A DNA stretch of 64,000 nt, taken from the NCBI RefSeq assembly GCF_000931465.1, contig NZ_CP010892.1, forward strand, positions 3,185,388 to 3,249,387, given 5' to 3'. Origin of the DNA: Pseudomonas sp. MRSN 12121. Lineage in GTDB: Bacteria > Pseudomonadota > Gammaproteobacteria > Pseudomonadales > Pseudomonadaceae. The position numbers and the translations under genes are program-made. Shown piece after piece: positions 8,406 to 16,435 of the stretch. The notes beneath the pieces are model-generated. The model was not told the DNA's origin. It searched no databases and saw only the letters and a list, made by a program, of their open reading frames with translations. The stretch's first letter is position 1. Every line of letters starts with the position of its first letter.

Positions 8406-8936
8406 ATGACAATCGGAAATGTCGGCGGCTGGACCAGCAAGGCCGGTCTGCTGGTGCAGGACACCGGCGTCCGCGGCAAGCCGGTCAGCCAGAGCACCAA
8501 GGTCAAGCAGATGCTCGCCATGGTCGGCCAGAACCCGCTGGCGCTGAACGTGTTCAAGATGGACGAAATGAAACTGCACAAGCAGATCAAGGGTTTCGAT
8601 CCGGAGAACGTCAGCGCCAAGCAACTGGGCAACATGAGCACCTTCCTCAAGGAGAAGGGCCTGATCAGCGACGTGACGGCCATGACGCTGCTCAACGCCG
8701 GCGACAAGTTCGACCGCTTCGGCGTGCAGAAGGACCCGGAAGCCAAGTTCAATGCCCTGGAGTACTTCGCGATCCAGCTGGACACCATCCAGAGCAATAA
8801 CCTCAAGGGCAACAAGTACGCCAACTACCTGATCCCCGAATACAAGAAGGCCATCTACGTGCTGCAGAACCTGCAGAGCTATGGCAAGGGCAACGGCACC
8901 ACGGTGACCGACAAGAACCGCTCCACCAAGGCCTGA
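8406..8936 (+). CDS. Unidentified 176-aa soluble protein
   Basis: The ATG at 8406 has ACAGGAG just upstream. The protein is hydrophilic, Lys-rich and mostly helical in pattern, with no signal peptide, membrane segment or cysteine cluster. It begins MTIGNVGGWTSKAGLLVQDTG and ends in a polar tail, TVTDKNRSTKA. I do not recognise a family. The lack of a signal, the Gly/Ser/Thr-rich first 30 residues and the following helices would fit a secreted or structural accessory protein, but this is only an impression. A strong terminator follows at once, and its own upstream region suggests a single-gene unit. Codon use looks like that of its neighbours. Confidence 0.7.
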   Translation: MTIGNVGGWTSKAGLLVQDTGVRGKPVSQSTKVKQMLAMVGQNPLALNVFKMDEMKLHKQIKGFDPENVSAKQLGNMSTFLKEKGLISDVTAMTLLNAGDKFDRFGVQKDPEAKFNALEYFAIQLDTIQSNNLKGNKYANYLIPEYKKAIYVLQNLQSYGKGNGTTVTDKNRSTKA

Positions 8937-8947
8937 TGCGATAAGAA

Positions 8948-8983
8948 AAGCCCTCGACCGAGCGATCGGCCGAGGGCTTTTTT
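8948..8983. terminator. Rho-independent terminator after the 8406 gene
   Basis: The stem AAGCCCTCG / CGAGGGCTT (8948-8956 and 8971-8979) is followed by a T-run on the plus strand. The A-run on the left side could make it work also for the opposing aldo/keto reductase gene. Confidence 0.85.
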
Positions 8984-8994
8984 GTGCCTGGCGC

Positions 8995-9990
8995 CTAGCG
9001 GTCGAGCAGGGCCATCACCGCTTGCGGGTAGCGCTCGCCGGCGGTGGCGTCGGGGGTGAAGATCCGTTCCAGGGCCAGCAGCTCTTCAGGGTCCAGACGC
9101 ACGTCCAGCGCGGCGACGTTCTCTTCCAGGTACTTGCGCTGCTTGGTGCCGGGGATCGGGATCAGGTAGTCGCCCTGCGCCAGCACCCAGGCCAGGGCCA
9201 ACTGTCCGGCGCTGATGCCGCGGGCGGCCGCCAGCTGTTTCACCTGTTCCACCAGACGCAGGTTCTTGGCGAAGTTTTCGCCCTGGAAGCGCGGGCTGAA
9301 GCGTCGGTAGTCGTCGGCGGCGAAATCGTCGGGGCTCTTCAGGGCGCCGGTGAGGAAGCCGCGCCCCAGCGGGCTGTAGGGCACGAAGGCGATGCCCAGG
9401 CGCTGGCAGGCGGCGAGGCAGCCGTTGTCTTCCTGGTCGCGGCTCCACAGCGAGTATTCACTTTGCAGGGCGCTGATCGGATGCACCTTGTGGGCTCGCT
9501 CCAGCGTCGCCGCCGAGGCTTCGCTGAGCCCCAGATAACGCACCTTGCCGGCCTGCACCAGCTCGGCCATGGCGCCGACGGTTTCCTCGATGGCCACGTC
9601 CGGGTCGATACGGTGCTGGTAATACAGGTCCAGGGTCTCGACCCCGAGGCGTTGCAGGGTGCCGTCGATCGCCTGGCGCACATACTCGGGCCGGCCGTTG
9701 ACGCCGCGGGCCGCCGGGTCGCCGGGGTTGCGGACGATGCCGAACTTGCTGGCCAGGAACACCTGCTCGCGCTTGCCGCGGATGGCCTGGCCGATCAGCG
9801 TCTCGTTGCTGTGTGGCCCGTACATGTCGGCGGTATCCAGCAGGTTGACCCCCAGTTCCAGCGCGCGATGCAGGGTGGCGGTGGCTTCCCGGGTATCGGT
9901 GCCGGTGGTGTAGAAATCGGTCATGCCCATGCAGCCAAGGCCGATGGCGGAAACCTGCGGGCCGTTCTTGCCCAGTTGACGAGTTTGCAT
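8995..9990 (-). CDS. Aldo/keto reductase (AKR, YajO/AKR13-like)
   Basis: A 331-aa NADPH-dependent oxidoreductase. The start at 9990 ([23 protein letters not shown]) has AGGAG upstream. The AKR tetrad is visible: Asp in [12 protein letters not shown] with its Tyr, Lys in FLASKFGIV, and His in LYYQHRIDP. The cofactor motif is near the C-terminus ([16 protein letters not shown]). Proteins with this N-terminus reduce aldehydes or other small carbonyls. The substrate cannot be read from the sequence. It is divergent from a LysR regulator, a usual arrangement for a regulator and its target. Confidence 0.88.
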   Translation of the reverse strand: MQTRQLGKNGPQVSAIGLGCMGMTDFYTTGTDTREATATLHRALELGVNLLDTADMYGPHSNETLIGQAIRGKREQVFLASKFGIVRNPGDPAARGVNGRPEYVRQAIDGTLQRLGVETLDLYYQHRIDPDVAIEETVGAMAELVQAGKVRYLGLSEASAATLERAHKVHPISALQSEYSLWSRDQEDNGCLAACQRLGIAFVPYSPLGRGFLTGALKSPDDFAADDYRRFSPRFQGENFAKNLRLVEQVKQLAAARGISAGQLALAWVLAQGDYLIPIPGTKQRKYLEENVAALDVRLDPEELLALERIFTPDATAGERYPQAVMALLDR

Positions 9991-10109
9991 GGGAGAAGCT
10001 CCTGAGGGGGAATGTGCGGCCATTGTCATCCTCGACAAAAACTGGATAAACCGGCTAAAAGCGCTATCACTATTCGTCAATTCCGAATAATCCAGCACAG
10101 GCCAAGCCA

Positions 10110-11027
10110 ATGGACCGTTTTAACGCCATGCGCGTCTTCACCCGGATCGTCGACCTCGGCGGCTTCGCCAAGGCCGCCGACAGCCTGCAATTGCCCCGCG
10201 CCTCGGTGACGGTGCTGATCAAGCAACTGGAGGCGCACCTGGGCGTGCAGTTGCTGTTGCGCACCACCCGCCAGGTCACGCCGACCCTGGACGGCGCCGC
10301 CTATTACCAGCGTTGCGTGCGCCTGCTGGCGGACCTGGAGGAAACCGAGGCGGTGTTTTCCGCCACGCGCCACAACCCGCGGGGCACCTTGCGCGTCGAC
10401 ATGCCGGCCGGGGTCGGCCGGCTGCTGGTGATCCCGGCCTTGCCGGCGTTCTCCGAGCGGTATCCGTTGATCGACCTGGAAATCGGCCTCAACGACCGGC
10501 CGGTGGACCTGATCCGCGAAGGGGTGGACTGCGTGTTGCGTGGCGGCCAGAGCCTCGACGATTCGCTGGTGGCCCGGCCACTGCTGTTGATGGAGCAGGT
10601 GACCTGCGCCAGCCCTGCCTATCTGCGCCAGCGTGGGGTGCCGCGCAGCCTGGACGATCTGGCCGGGCACCAGGCGATCGAGTATTTCTCCAGCGTCAGC
10701 GGCAAGCGCTATGGCCTGGAGTTCGAGACCCAGGGCCAGGTGCTGCTGCCCAAGCTGCCGCGGCAGGTGTCGGTCAACAGCGCCGACGGCTACCTGGCCG
10801 CCTGCGAAGCCGGCTACGGGCTGGTGCAGACGCCTTACTACCATGTCGCCCAGCTGTTGGCCGAAGGGCGCCTGAGCGAAGTGCTCAGGCACATCCCGCC
10901 ACCCAGGCTGCCGCTGACCGCGCTGTACCCGGCGCATCGCCACCTGTCGACGCGGGTCAGGGTCTTCGTCGACTGGCTGGTGGAGCTGTTCGCCCGGCCG
11001 GGCATCCATAACACCCGGCTCGATTGA
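10110..11027 (+). CDS. LysR-family transcriptional regulator
   Basis: A 305-aa LTTR. The N-terminal winged HTH is [41 protein letters not shown], followed by the linker helix and a LysR substrate-binding domain to about residue 295. It resembles the subgroup that regulates adjacent oxidoreductase genes. It is divergent from the aldo/keto reductase gene (119 nt between starts), so it most likely controls that gene and itself. The effector is unknown. Confidence 0.9.
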   Translation: MDRFNAMRVFTRIVDLGGFAKAADSLQLPRASVTVLIKQLEAHLGVQLLLRTTRQVTPTLDGAAYYQRCVRLLADLEETEAVFSATRHNPRGTLRVDMPAGVGRLLVIPALPAFSERYPLIDLEIGLNDRPVDLIREGVDCVLRGGQSLDDSLVARPLLLMEQVTCASPAYLRQRGVPRSLDDLAGHQAIEYFSSVSGKRYGLEFETQGQVLLPKLPRQVSVNSADGYLAACEAGYGLVQTPYYHVAQLLAEGRLSEVLRHIPPPRLPLTALYPAHRHLSTRVRVFVDWLVELFARPGIHNTRLD

Positions 11028-11091
11028 GGCCGACGCAGCAGCCGCAAAACCAGGCAACACCGTGTGCCGGTCTCATCAGCCCAGGCACCAA

Positions 11092-11118
11092 CAAAAACGC
11101 CCGCAATCAGGCGGGCGT
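11092..11118 (-). terminator. Terminator of the small lipoprotein gene
   Basis: The arms ACGCCCGC (11097-11104) and GCGGGCGT (11111-11118) are followed on the minus strand by TTTTTG. It lies downstream of the minus-strand gene at 11182. Confidence 0.75.
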
Positions 11119-11181
11119 CGGGTGGTGTCGAGTGGCTGGACGGTGTCACGGCGTCATGCCGAGTGCCGGAGCGGCCAACGC

Positions 11182-11313
11182 TCAACGGCGATAGTGGTAA
11201 TCGTGGTCGCCATCGTAATGACGGTGATGCCAGCCGTCGTGAGGGAAAATGATGCAGCCGGACAGGGTCAGCATCGCCAGCAGGGGAATCAGCAGTGTGA
11301 TTCGACGGAACAT
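11182..11313 (-). CDS. Small His-rich lipoprotein (43 aa)
   Basis: The ATG at 11313 has GAGGA upstream. The product has a lipoprotein signal (MFRRITLLIPLLAMLTLSG|C) with lipobox LSGC, and a mature part of only about 25 residues rich in His, Asp and Tyr (HDGWHHRHYDGDHDYHYRR). It is probably membrane-anchored and could bind metal through the His cluster, but this is an inference from composition. Small proteins of this kind are common in Pseudomonas and uncharacterised. Confidence 0.75.
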   Translation of the reverse strand: MFRRITLLIPLLAMLTLSGCIIFPHDGWHHRHYDGDHDYHYRR

Positions 11314-11479
11314 TGCACGGTCCTCAAAGGCCTTCGGGGTTAAAACCGCCGTAGTGCAGCGAAAACTCTCCGGCGGCTGTAACATGAGACCCCGTTTGCC
11401 CGCGCCCATCCCCGATTCTCGGTAGGTGCTTGGCATCTGTTTCGATACAAAGCCGATACAGTCGGCTCAGGAACCCCTA

Positions 11480-11668
11480 ATGACCCAGAAGCAACGCTTG
11501 ATCTATTCGATTGTGATTTCCCTGGTGGTACTGGGAATCATGCTTGGCCTTTCCTACCTGCAGAACGCGGGCGTGATCACCGAGAAGACCTTCCAGTACA
11601 TCGCCATCGGCGTGGCGGTGACCGTGGTCGTGCTCAACGGCGTGATGCGCCGCAAGGTCAAGCCTTGA
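11480..11668 (+). CDS. Small two-helix membrane protein (62 aa)
   Basis: The ATG at 11480 follows CAGGAACCCCTA. The protein has two hydrophobic helices (LIYSIVISLVVLGIMLGLSYL and YIAIGVAVTVVVLNGVM) and a basic C-terminus (RRKVKP), so it is an inner-membrane protein with both ends probably cytoplasmic. It is a conserved-hypothetical type with no known function. It runs convergently with the Fur-like gene downstream. Confidence 0.65.
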   Translation: MTQKQRLIYSIVISLVVLGIMLGLSYLQNAGVITEKTFQYIAIGVAVTVVVLNGVMRRKVKP

Positions 11669-11683
11669 CCCCTCCCGACGGCC

Positions 11684-12064
11684 TCAGTCGCGGCCGTCGA
11701 GTATGGCTTCAGCCTGTTGGTGCAGGCTGAAGCTCTTGTCGGCATTGAGGGTGATCACGCCTTCGCTGCACAGCCGCTTCAACACCTCGCGCACGCTGAG
11801 GAACGACAGCGGGATATCCAGCTCCAGCAAATGACTGTGAATGCCGCGCACGCCCAGGGCGCGATGGTTTTCGGCCGCCTGTAGCAGGGCATCGATGACT
11901 TTCAGGCGAATCAGGCTGGTGCGCAGGCCGAAGCTCTTGAGCAGGTGCCTGATGCGTTCGTTGCGGTTGCGTTCGGCGTGCTTGCCGAAAACACCGGTCC
12001 CGGCGTTGAGGGTGGACGTGGGGTGTGCGGTGTGGCCATCCGTTGGCAGTTGCGGGTCGTACAT
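11684..12064 (-). CDS. Fur-like winged-helix regulator without an obvious metal site
   Basis: A 126-aa protein behind AAGGAG. Residues of about 35-115 match the DNA-binding half of Fur-family proteins (RTSLIRLKVIDALLQAAENHRALGVRGIHSHLLEL...SVREVLKRLCSEGVITL). The C-terminal dimerisation and metal-binding part of true Fur (His-rich HHDH and CXXC elements) is absent, and the protein is slightly shorter. Such proteins are often annotated 'Fe2+/Zn2+ uptake regulation protein'. DNA binding is likely. Metal sensing in the classical way is not supported by the residues seen. Confidence 0.7.
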   Translation of the reverse strand: MYDPQLPTDGHTAHPTSTLNAGTGVFGKHAERNRNERIRHLLKSFGLRTSLIRLKVIDALLQAAENHRALGVRGIHSHLLELDIPLSFLSVREVLKRLCSEGVITLNADKSFSLHQQAEAILDGRD

Positions 12065-12369
12065 GCAAAAACTCCTTTTCAGAGCCTGATCAGGAAAGTG
12101 ACGGCTGCTCTCTAGTAACTAGACGAACGAGCCGGGCAAATCATGAAAAATTGGCTGTAGAAAATTCGTCAGCGTTGCGTGATCGCCAGGTCAAAGGCGC
12201 TGCGCCTGTACCTGGGTTAAATTTTTCCACGCGGGTTCGTCTGTAAGGGCAGGCGAGGCCCGGCTGATGCCGGGGCGCGCCGTTTCATGGGCTGGAATCC
12301 GTGTCCTTCAGTGCGCTCCTCGCGTGCCACGCCAGCCCGGGCCCGGTGTTTTTTCAATCAGGAGTCGGC
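12065..12369. other. 305-nt intergenic region
   Basis: This divergent region lies between the Fur-like gene and the acylase gene. It has an AT-rich patch around 12140-12180 (AAATCATGAAAAATTGG, GTAGAAAATTCG) where promoters could sit, and CTAGTAACTAG at about 12110-12120. No further gene is seen. Confidence 0.45.
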
Positions 12370-14745
12370 GTGATTATTTCCAGGCAGTTGCCCAGGTTTT
12401 GCCTTGCGGGTTCGTTTCTCGGGCTGGGGCTCGCGGGGGCGCTCATGGGCTGGAGCCTTGCGGCCCAGGGGCGGGAAGCGCAGGCCGGCGGGGCGAGCGC
12501 GGAAATCCGTCGTACCGCGTTCGGCGTCCCGCATATCCGTGCCACCGACGAGCGCGGGCTGGGCTATGGCATCGGTTATGCCTACGCCCAGGACAACCTG
12601 TGCCTGCTGGCCAACGAAGTGCTGACGGTCAATGGCGAGCGCTCGAAGTATTTCGGCCCGCAACAGCAGACCCTCGAACAGCGCGAGAACCTGGCCAGCG
12701 ACCTGTTCTTCAACTGGCTGAACACCCCGCAGGCGGTGTTCGGTTTCTGGCAGGCCCAGACGCCGCAGGTACGGCAACTGATCGAAGGTTATGTCGCCGG
12801 CTACAACCGCTCCCTGGCCGAGCGCCAGGCCCAGGGCCTGCCCGAACAGTGCCAGGGCGACTGGGTCCGGCCGTTGACGGCCCTCGACCTGGTCAAGCTG
12901 ACCCGGCGCCTGCTGGTGGAAGGCGGGGTCGGCCAGTTCGCCGAAGCGCTGGTGGCCGCGACGCCACCGTCGGCCACGGCGCAAGTCGAACCTGCGGCCC
13001 GGGTCTTCGCCCAGGCCGAAGGCCGCAACCAGCGTTTTGCCCTGGACCGGGGCAGCAACGCCGTGGCCGTGGGCCGCGAGCGTTCGTTCAACGGCCGCGG
13101 CCTGTTGCTGGCCAACCCGCATTTCCCGTGGGTAGGCGGCATGCGCTTCTACCAGATGCACCTGACCATTCCCGGCCAGCTGGATGTCATGGGCGCCGCC
13201 TTGCCCGGCCTGCCGATGATCAATATCGGATTCAGCCAGCACCTGGCCTGGACCCACACGGTCGACACGTCCAAGCATTTCACCCTGTACCGCCTGCAAC
13301 TGGACCCGAAGGATCCGACCCGCTACCTGCTCGATGGCCAGTCGCTGCCGCTGGACAAGCAGACGCTCGAGGTGACGGTGAAGGGCGAGGATGGCCAGCT
13401 CGCCAGCACCCGCCACAGTGTGTACAGCTCGGTGTTCGGTCCGGTGGTGCAGTGGCCCGGCAAGCTCGACTGGGACCACCGCTTCGCCTACAGCCTGCGC
13501 GACGCCAACCTGGAGAACGACCGGGTGCTGCAGCAGTGGTACGCGATGAATCAGGCGCACAGCCTCAAGGCATTGCAAGCCTCGGTGCACCAGCTGCAAG
13601 GCATTCCCTGGGTCAATACCCTGGCCGTGGATGACCAGGGCCAGACCCTGTACATGAACCAGTCGGTGGTGCCCAACGTCAGTGCGGAAAAACTCGCGCA
13701 ATGCAGCGATCCGCGGATCGGCACGCAACTGATCGTGCTCGACGGCTCCCGCAGCGCCTGTGCCTGGGACATCGACCCGGCAGCCGCGCAACAGGGCATT
13801 TACCCGGCCAGCCAGCTGCCGCAATTGCTGCGCAGCGATTACGTGCAGAACTCCAACGATTCGGCGTGGATGGTCAACCCGGAGGCGCCGTTGCAGGGGT
13901 TCTCGCCGCTGATCAGCCAGCAGGACCTGCCGCTCGGGCAGCGCGCGCGATTCGCCCTGAACCGCCTGATCGGCACCGGCCAGGGCGCGCCGCTGAGCGC
14001 TGCCGACCTGCAGCACATGGTGATGGACGACCAGGTGTATCAGGCCGGGCAAGTGATGCCGGACCTGTTGCAGTTCTGCGCCGCCGACCTGGGGCGCGAC
14101 GCGGCGACCCTGGCGCCGTTGTGCGCCAGCCTCGAGGCCTGGGACCGCAGCGCCAATTTGCACAGCGGGCTGGGCTTCGTGCACTTCCAGAACGTCATGG
14201 AGCAACTGGAAGCGGTCGACGAGCGCTGGCGCGTGCCTTTCGATGCGCGCGACCCGCGGCACACGCCGCGCGGCCTGGCAATCGATCGCCCGGCCGTGGC
14301 CAAGGCGCTGCGCGAAGCGATGCTGGCGTCGGTGCAGCAGGTGGCCGAGGCGGGCTTGCGGGCCGACAGCCGCTGGGGCGATATCCAGGTGGTCAGCAGT
14401 GGCGGCCGGCAGACGCCGGTCCACGGCGGGCCGGCCAGCCTGGGGGTGTACAACGCGATCCAGAGCGTGCCCGGCGCCGATGGCAAGCGCGAAGTGGTCA
14501 GCGGCACCAGCTACCTGCAAGTGGTGAGCTTCGACGACCAGGGGCCGCATGCCCAGGGACTGCTGGCGTTCTCGCTGTCCAGCGACCCGGCGTCGCCGCA
14601 CTCGCGGGATCAGACCGAGGCCTTTTCGAAAAAGCAGTGGAGCGTGCTGCCATTCACCGAGCAGCAGATCCAGGCGGACCCGCAGTACCGGTTGCAAGTG
14701 ATTCGGGAAGACGATCAGCGAGTGAACAAGGTCGCGGCGCAGTAA
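12370..14745 (+). CDS. Penicillin acylase family Ntn-hydrolase (probable AHL acylase, HacB/PvdQ class)
   Basis: A 791-aa preprotein. The start is GTG at 12370 with CAGGAG just upstream. A hydrophobic signal follows (CLAGSFLGLGLAGALMGWSLAAQG). After the alpha chain and spacer, the beta chain would begin at the Ser of DRGSNAVAVG, the N-terminal nucleophile made by self-cleavage. Other family motifs are NPHFPWVGGMRFYQMHLTIPG, GFSQHLAWTHTVDTS and SSGGRQTPVHGGPASLG. Enzymes of this class in Pseudomonas (PvdQ, QuiP, HacB) cleave acyl-homoserine lactones or mature pyoverdine in the periplasm. Length fits HacB best. No siderophore or quorum genes are adjacent, so the natural substrate is open. Confidence 0.87.
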   Translation: MIISRQLPRFCLAGSFLGLGLAGALMGWSLAAQGREAQAGGASAEIRRTAFGVPHIRATDERGLGYGIGYAYAQDNLCLLANEVLTVNGERSKYFGPQQQTLEQRENLASDLFFNWLNTPQAVFGFWQAQTPQVRQLIEGYVAGYNRSLAERQAQGLPEQCQGDWVRPLTALDLVKLTRRLLVEGGVGQFAEALVAATPPSATAQVEPAARVFAQAEGRNQRFALDRGSNAVAVGRERSFNGRGLLLANPHFPWVGGMRFYQMHLTIPGQLDVMGAALPGLPMINIGFSQHLAWTHTVDTSKHFTLYRLQLDPKDPTRYLLDGQSLPLDKQTLEVTVKGEDGQLASTRHSVYSSVFGPVVQWPGKLDWDHRFAYSLRDANLENDRVLQQWYAMNQAHSLKALQASVHQLQGIPWVNTLAVDDQGQTLYMNQSVVPNVSAEKLAQCSDPRIGTQLIVLDGSRSACAWDIDPAAAQQGIYPASQLPQLLRSDYVQNSNDSAWMVNPEAPLQGFSPLISQQDLPLGQRARFALNRLIGTGQGAPLSAADLQHMVMDDQVYQAGQVMPDLLQFCAADLGRDAATLAPLCASLEAWDRSANLHSGLGFVHFQNVMEQLEAVDERWRVPFDARDPRHTPRGLAIDRPAVAKALREAMLASVQQVAEAGLRADSRWGDIQVVSSGGRQTPVHGGPASLGVYNAIQSVPGADGKREVVSGTSYLQVVSFDDQGPHAQGLLAFSLSSDPASPHSRDQTEAFSKKQWSVLPFTEQQIQADPQYRLQVIREDDQRVNKVAAQ

Positions 14746-14768
14746 GCGGCTGCCACCGGGTGACAACC

Positions 14769-14799
14769 GAAGGCCGCACCCGCGAGGGTAGCGGCCTTC
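14769..14799. terminator. Terminator between acylase and fecR-like gene
   Basis: The 9-bp stem GAAGGCCGC / GCGGCCTTC has a 13-nt loop. The plus strand continues CAGCTTTTTGG. It sits between the convergent acylase and FecR-like genes and touches the fecR stop codon. Confidence 0.6.
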
Positions 14800-15796
14800 A
14801 GCTTTTTGGCGTGGTGCCCGGCAACGAGTTGATCACCGGGTTGCCGTCCTGGTTACGGGTCAGGTACACCGGCAGCACTTTGGGCAGCGTGGTCACCAGG
14901 CTCTTGACCGCGGTGGTGTCGTAGATGCCACCGACGCGAATCGCGCCGGTGGCGCTGTCGGCGAGCATCACCGGGGTGCTGAGGTAGCGGTTGATCAATG
15001 GCAGGGCTTCGCCGAGCGCCAGGTTGTCCAGCACCAGCTTGCCCTGGCGCCAGGCCAGCGAGGTGTCGCCGGCATAGGTCTGGCTGATCTGCGGCTGGTA
15101 ATCGCCCTGGCGATAACGTGCCTGCATGCCCGGATCGAGACGGAAACCGCCGTCGGGGTGGCGGCTGTCGCTGTTCACCAGCACCGAACCTTCGAGCAGG
15201 GTGACCCGTACCTGATCCTCGTACATCCACACGTTGAACTGGGTGCCGGTGACGCGGACCTGGCCGCTGGCCGCCTTGACCACGAAGGGGTGGCTGCTGT
15301 CGTGGGCGACCTTGAAGAAGGCTTCGCCCTTGTTCAGGGTGACGCGGCGCTGGTCCTTGTAGTTGCTGTAGGTCAGTTCGGTGCCCAGGTTGAGTTCGAC
15401 CTGGCTGCCATCGGCCAGGGTCACCTGGCGCACGCTGCCGTCGGCCTGGAAGCGTTCATAAGAGGAGGGCAGCCAGCCCAGGCTCCAGCCGCCGTAGGCG
15501 AGCAATGGCAAGGCCATCGCGCTGATCGCCGCGGCCAGGCCATAGGTTCTCCACGAGGTGCGCGAGGCAGGCTGGGGACGCACCGGGGCGGGCGGGCGCG
15601 GCAGGTGGTCGGCGACGTCCCAGATTTCCTGCATCGCTTCGTATTCGAAGGCATGCAGCGGGTGGGCAGCGCGCCATTGTTCGAAGGCCTGGCGTTCGGC
15701 GGCCGTACAGTCCGCGGCATGCAGACGCATGCACCACTGCGCGGCGGCATCGGTGATGGCGTCGTATTCGGCTTCTGTAAGGTGCTGTTCGCTCAT
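14798..15796 (-). CDS. FecR-like anti-sigma/sigma regulator, no adjacent sigma factor
   Basis: A 332-aa FecR-family protein. The N-terminal DUF4880 domain has AAQWCMRLHAADCTAAERQAFEQWRAAHP. One transmembrane helix follows near residue 90 (YGLAAAISAMALPLLAYGG), then a periplasmic FecR domain (VTLADGSQVELNLGTELTYSNYKDQRRVTLNKGEAFFKVAHD). Such proteins pass a TonB-receptor signal to an ECF sigma factor. Here no fecI-like gene is upstream and no TonB receptor is downstream, which is unusual. The next gene upstream is a divergent PepSY protein. The start at 15796 has AGGAAGAG in front. Confidence 0.88.
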   Translation of the reverse strand: MSEQHLTEAEYDAITDAAAQWCMRLHAADCTAAERQAFEQWRAAHPLHAFEYEAMQEIWDVADHLPRPPAPVRPQPASRTSWRTYGLAAAISAMALPLLAYGGWSLGWLPSSYERFQADGSVRQVTLADGSQVELNLGTELTYSNYKDQRRVTLNKGEAFFKVAHDSSHPFVVKAASGQVRVTGTQFNVWMYEDQVRVTLLEGSVLVNSDSRHPDGGFRLDPGMQARYRQGDYQPQISQTYAGDTSLAWRQGKLVLDNLALGEALPLINRYLSTPVMLADSATGAIRVGGIYDTTAVKSLVTTLPKVLPVYLTRNQDGNPVINSLPGTTPKS

Positions 15797-15949
15797 TGGC
15801 TCTTCCTGGTTTCGCGCATTCTACCCTTCGCAGCCAGGCTTGGAGAACCGCCGTCATGGCCGATGCATATCAAAGTGGAACTATTTTTTTGCCCCATGCC
15901 CTAAAAACACAGGACTTTCGCAATCAGTATCCACAGATGGAGTGAAAAA

Positions 15950-16219
15950 ATGATCAAGAACACATTGGCCGCCGTCATTGCCACTGCCACCCTGTTGAGC
16001 GCCGGTGCGGCGCTGGCCGACCGTCCCGGAGCCGGCTGGGTGAGCATCGAAAAAGCCATCGAGACTGCCAAGACCAAGGCCGGCTATATCGAGATCTACA
16101 AGATCGAGGCCGACAACGACGGCTATTGGGAAGGCGAAGGTCGCAAGTCCGACGGCGTGGTCTATGAATTCCGCATCGACGGCGCTTCGGGCAACGTCAT
16201 CCGCGACCAGAAAGACTGA
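15950..16219 (+). CDS. Periplasmic PepSY-domain protein (89 aa)
   Basis: It has a cleavable signal peptide (MIKNTLAAVIATATLLSAGAALA), then one PepSY domain: WVSIEKAIETAKTKAGYIEIYKIEADNDGYWEGEGRKSDGVVYEFRIDGASGNVI. The xVYEFRIDGxxGxV ending is the PepSY hallmark. Small PepSY proteins are thought to inhibit proteases or modulate periplasmic sensors. It has its own promoter region, shared with the divergent FecR-like gene. Confidence 0.82.
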   Translation: MIKNTLAAVIATATLLSAGAALADRPGAGWVSIEKAIETAKTKAGYIEIYKIEADNDGYWEGEGRKSDGVVYEFRIDGASGNVIRDQKD

Positions 16220-16435
16220 TGTTCCTCTCCGGGCGCCGGCTCTGCCGGCGTCCACCCTGGCCCGCCCGCGGCCTGCCCAGCCTGTACCCTCCTGTCATTT
16301 CCCGGCATTGCCCGCACGCCGCCCCGGTCGAGGTTGACAGGGCGCGCGCAAAGCGTTGTTTAATCGGCGGGCGCACTTACCCCTGTGCATCCTCATGCGC
16401 TGTAGCCCAGTCCAATAATTAATCCGGAGCTTCAG

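Noticed and set aside
12358..14766. A very long open frame (about 800 codons) on the minus strand opposite the acylase gene
   Set aside because: It is the antisense shadow of a high-GC coding sequence. Its translation is low in complexity with no domain pattern, and the plus strand encodes a complete Ntn hydrolase.
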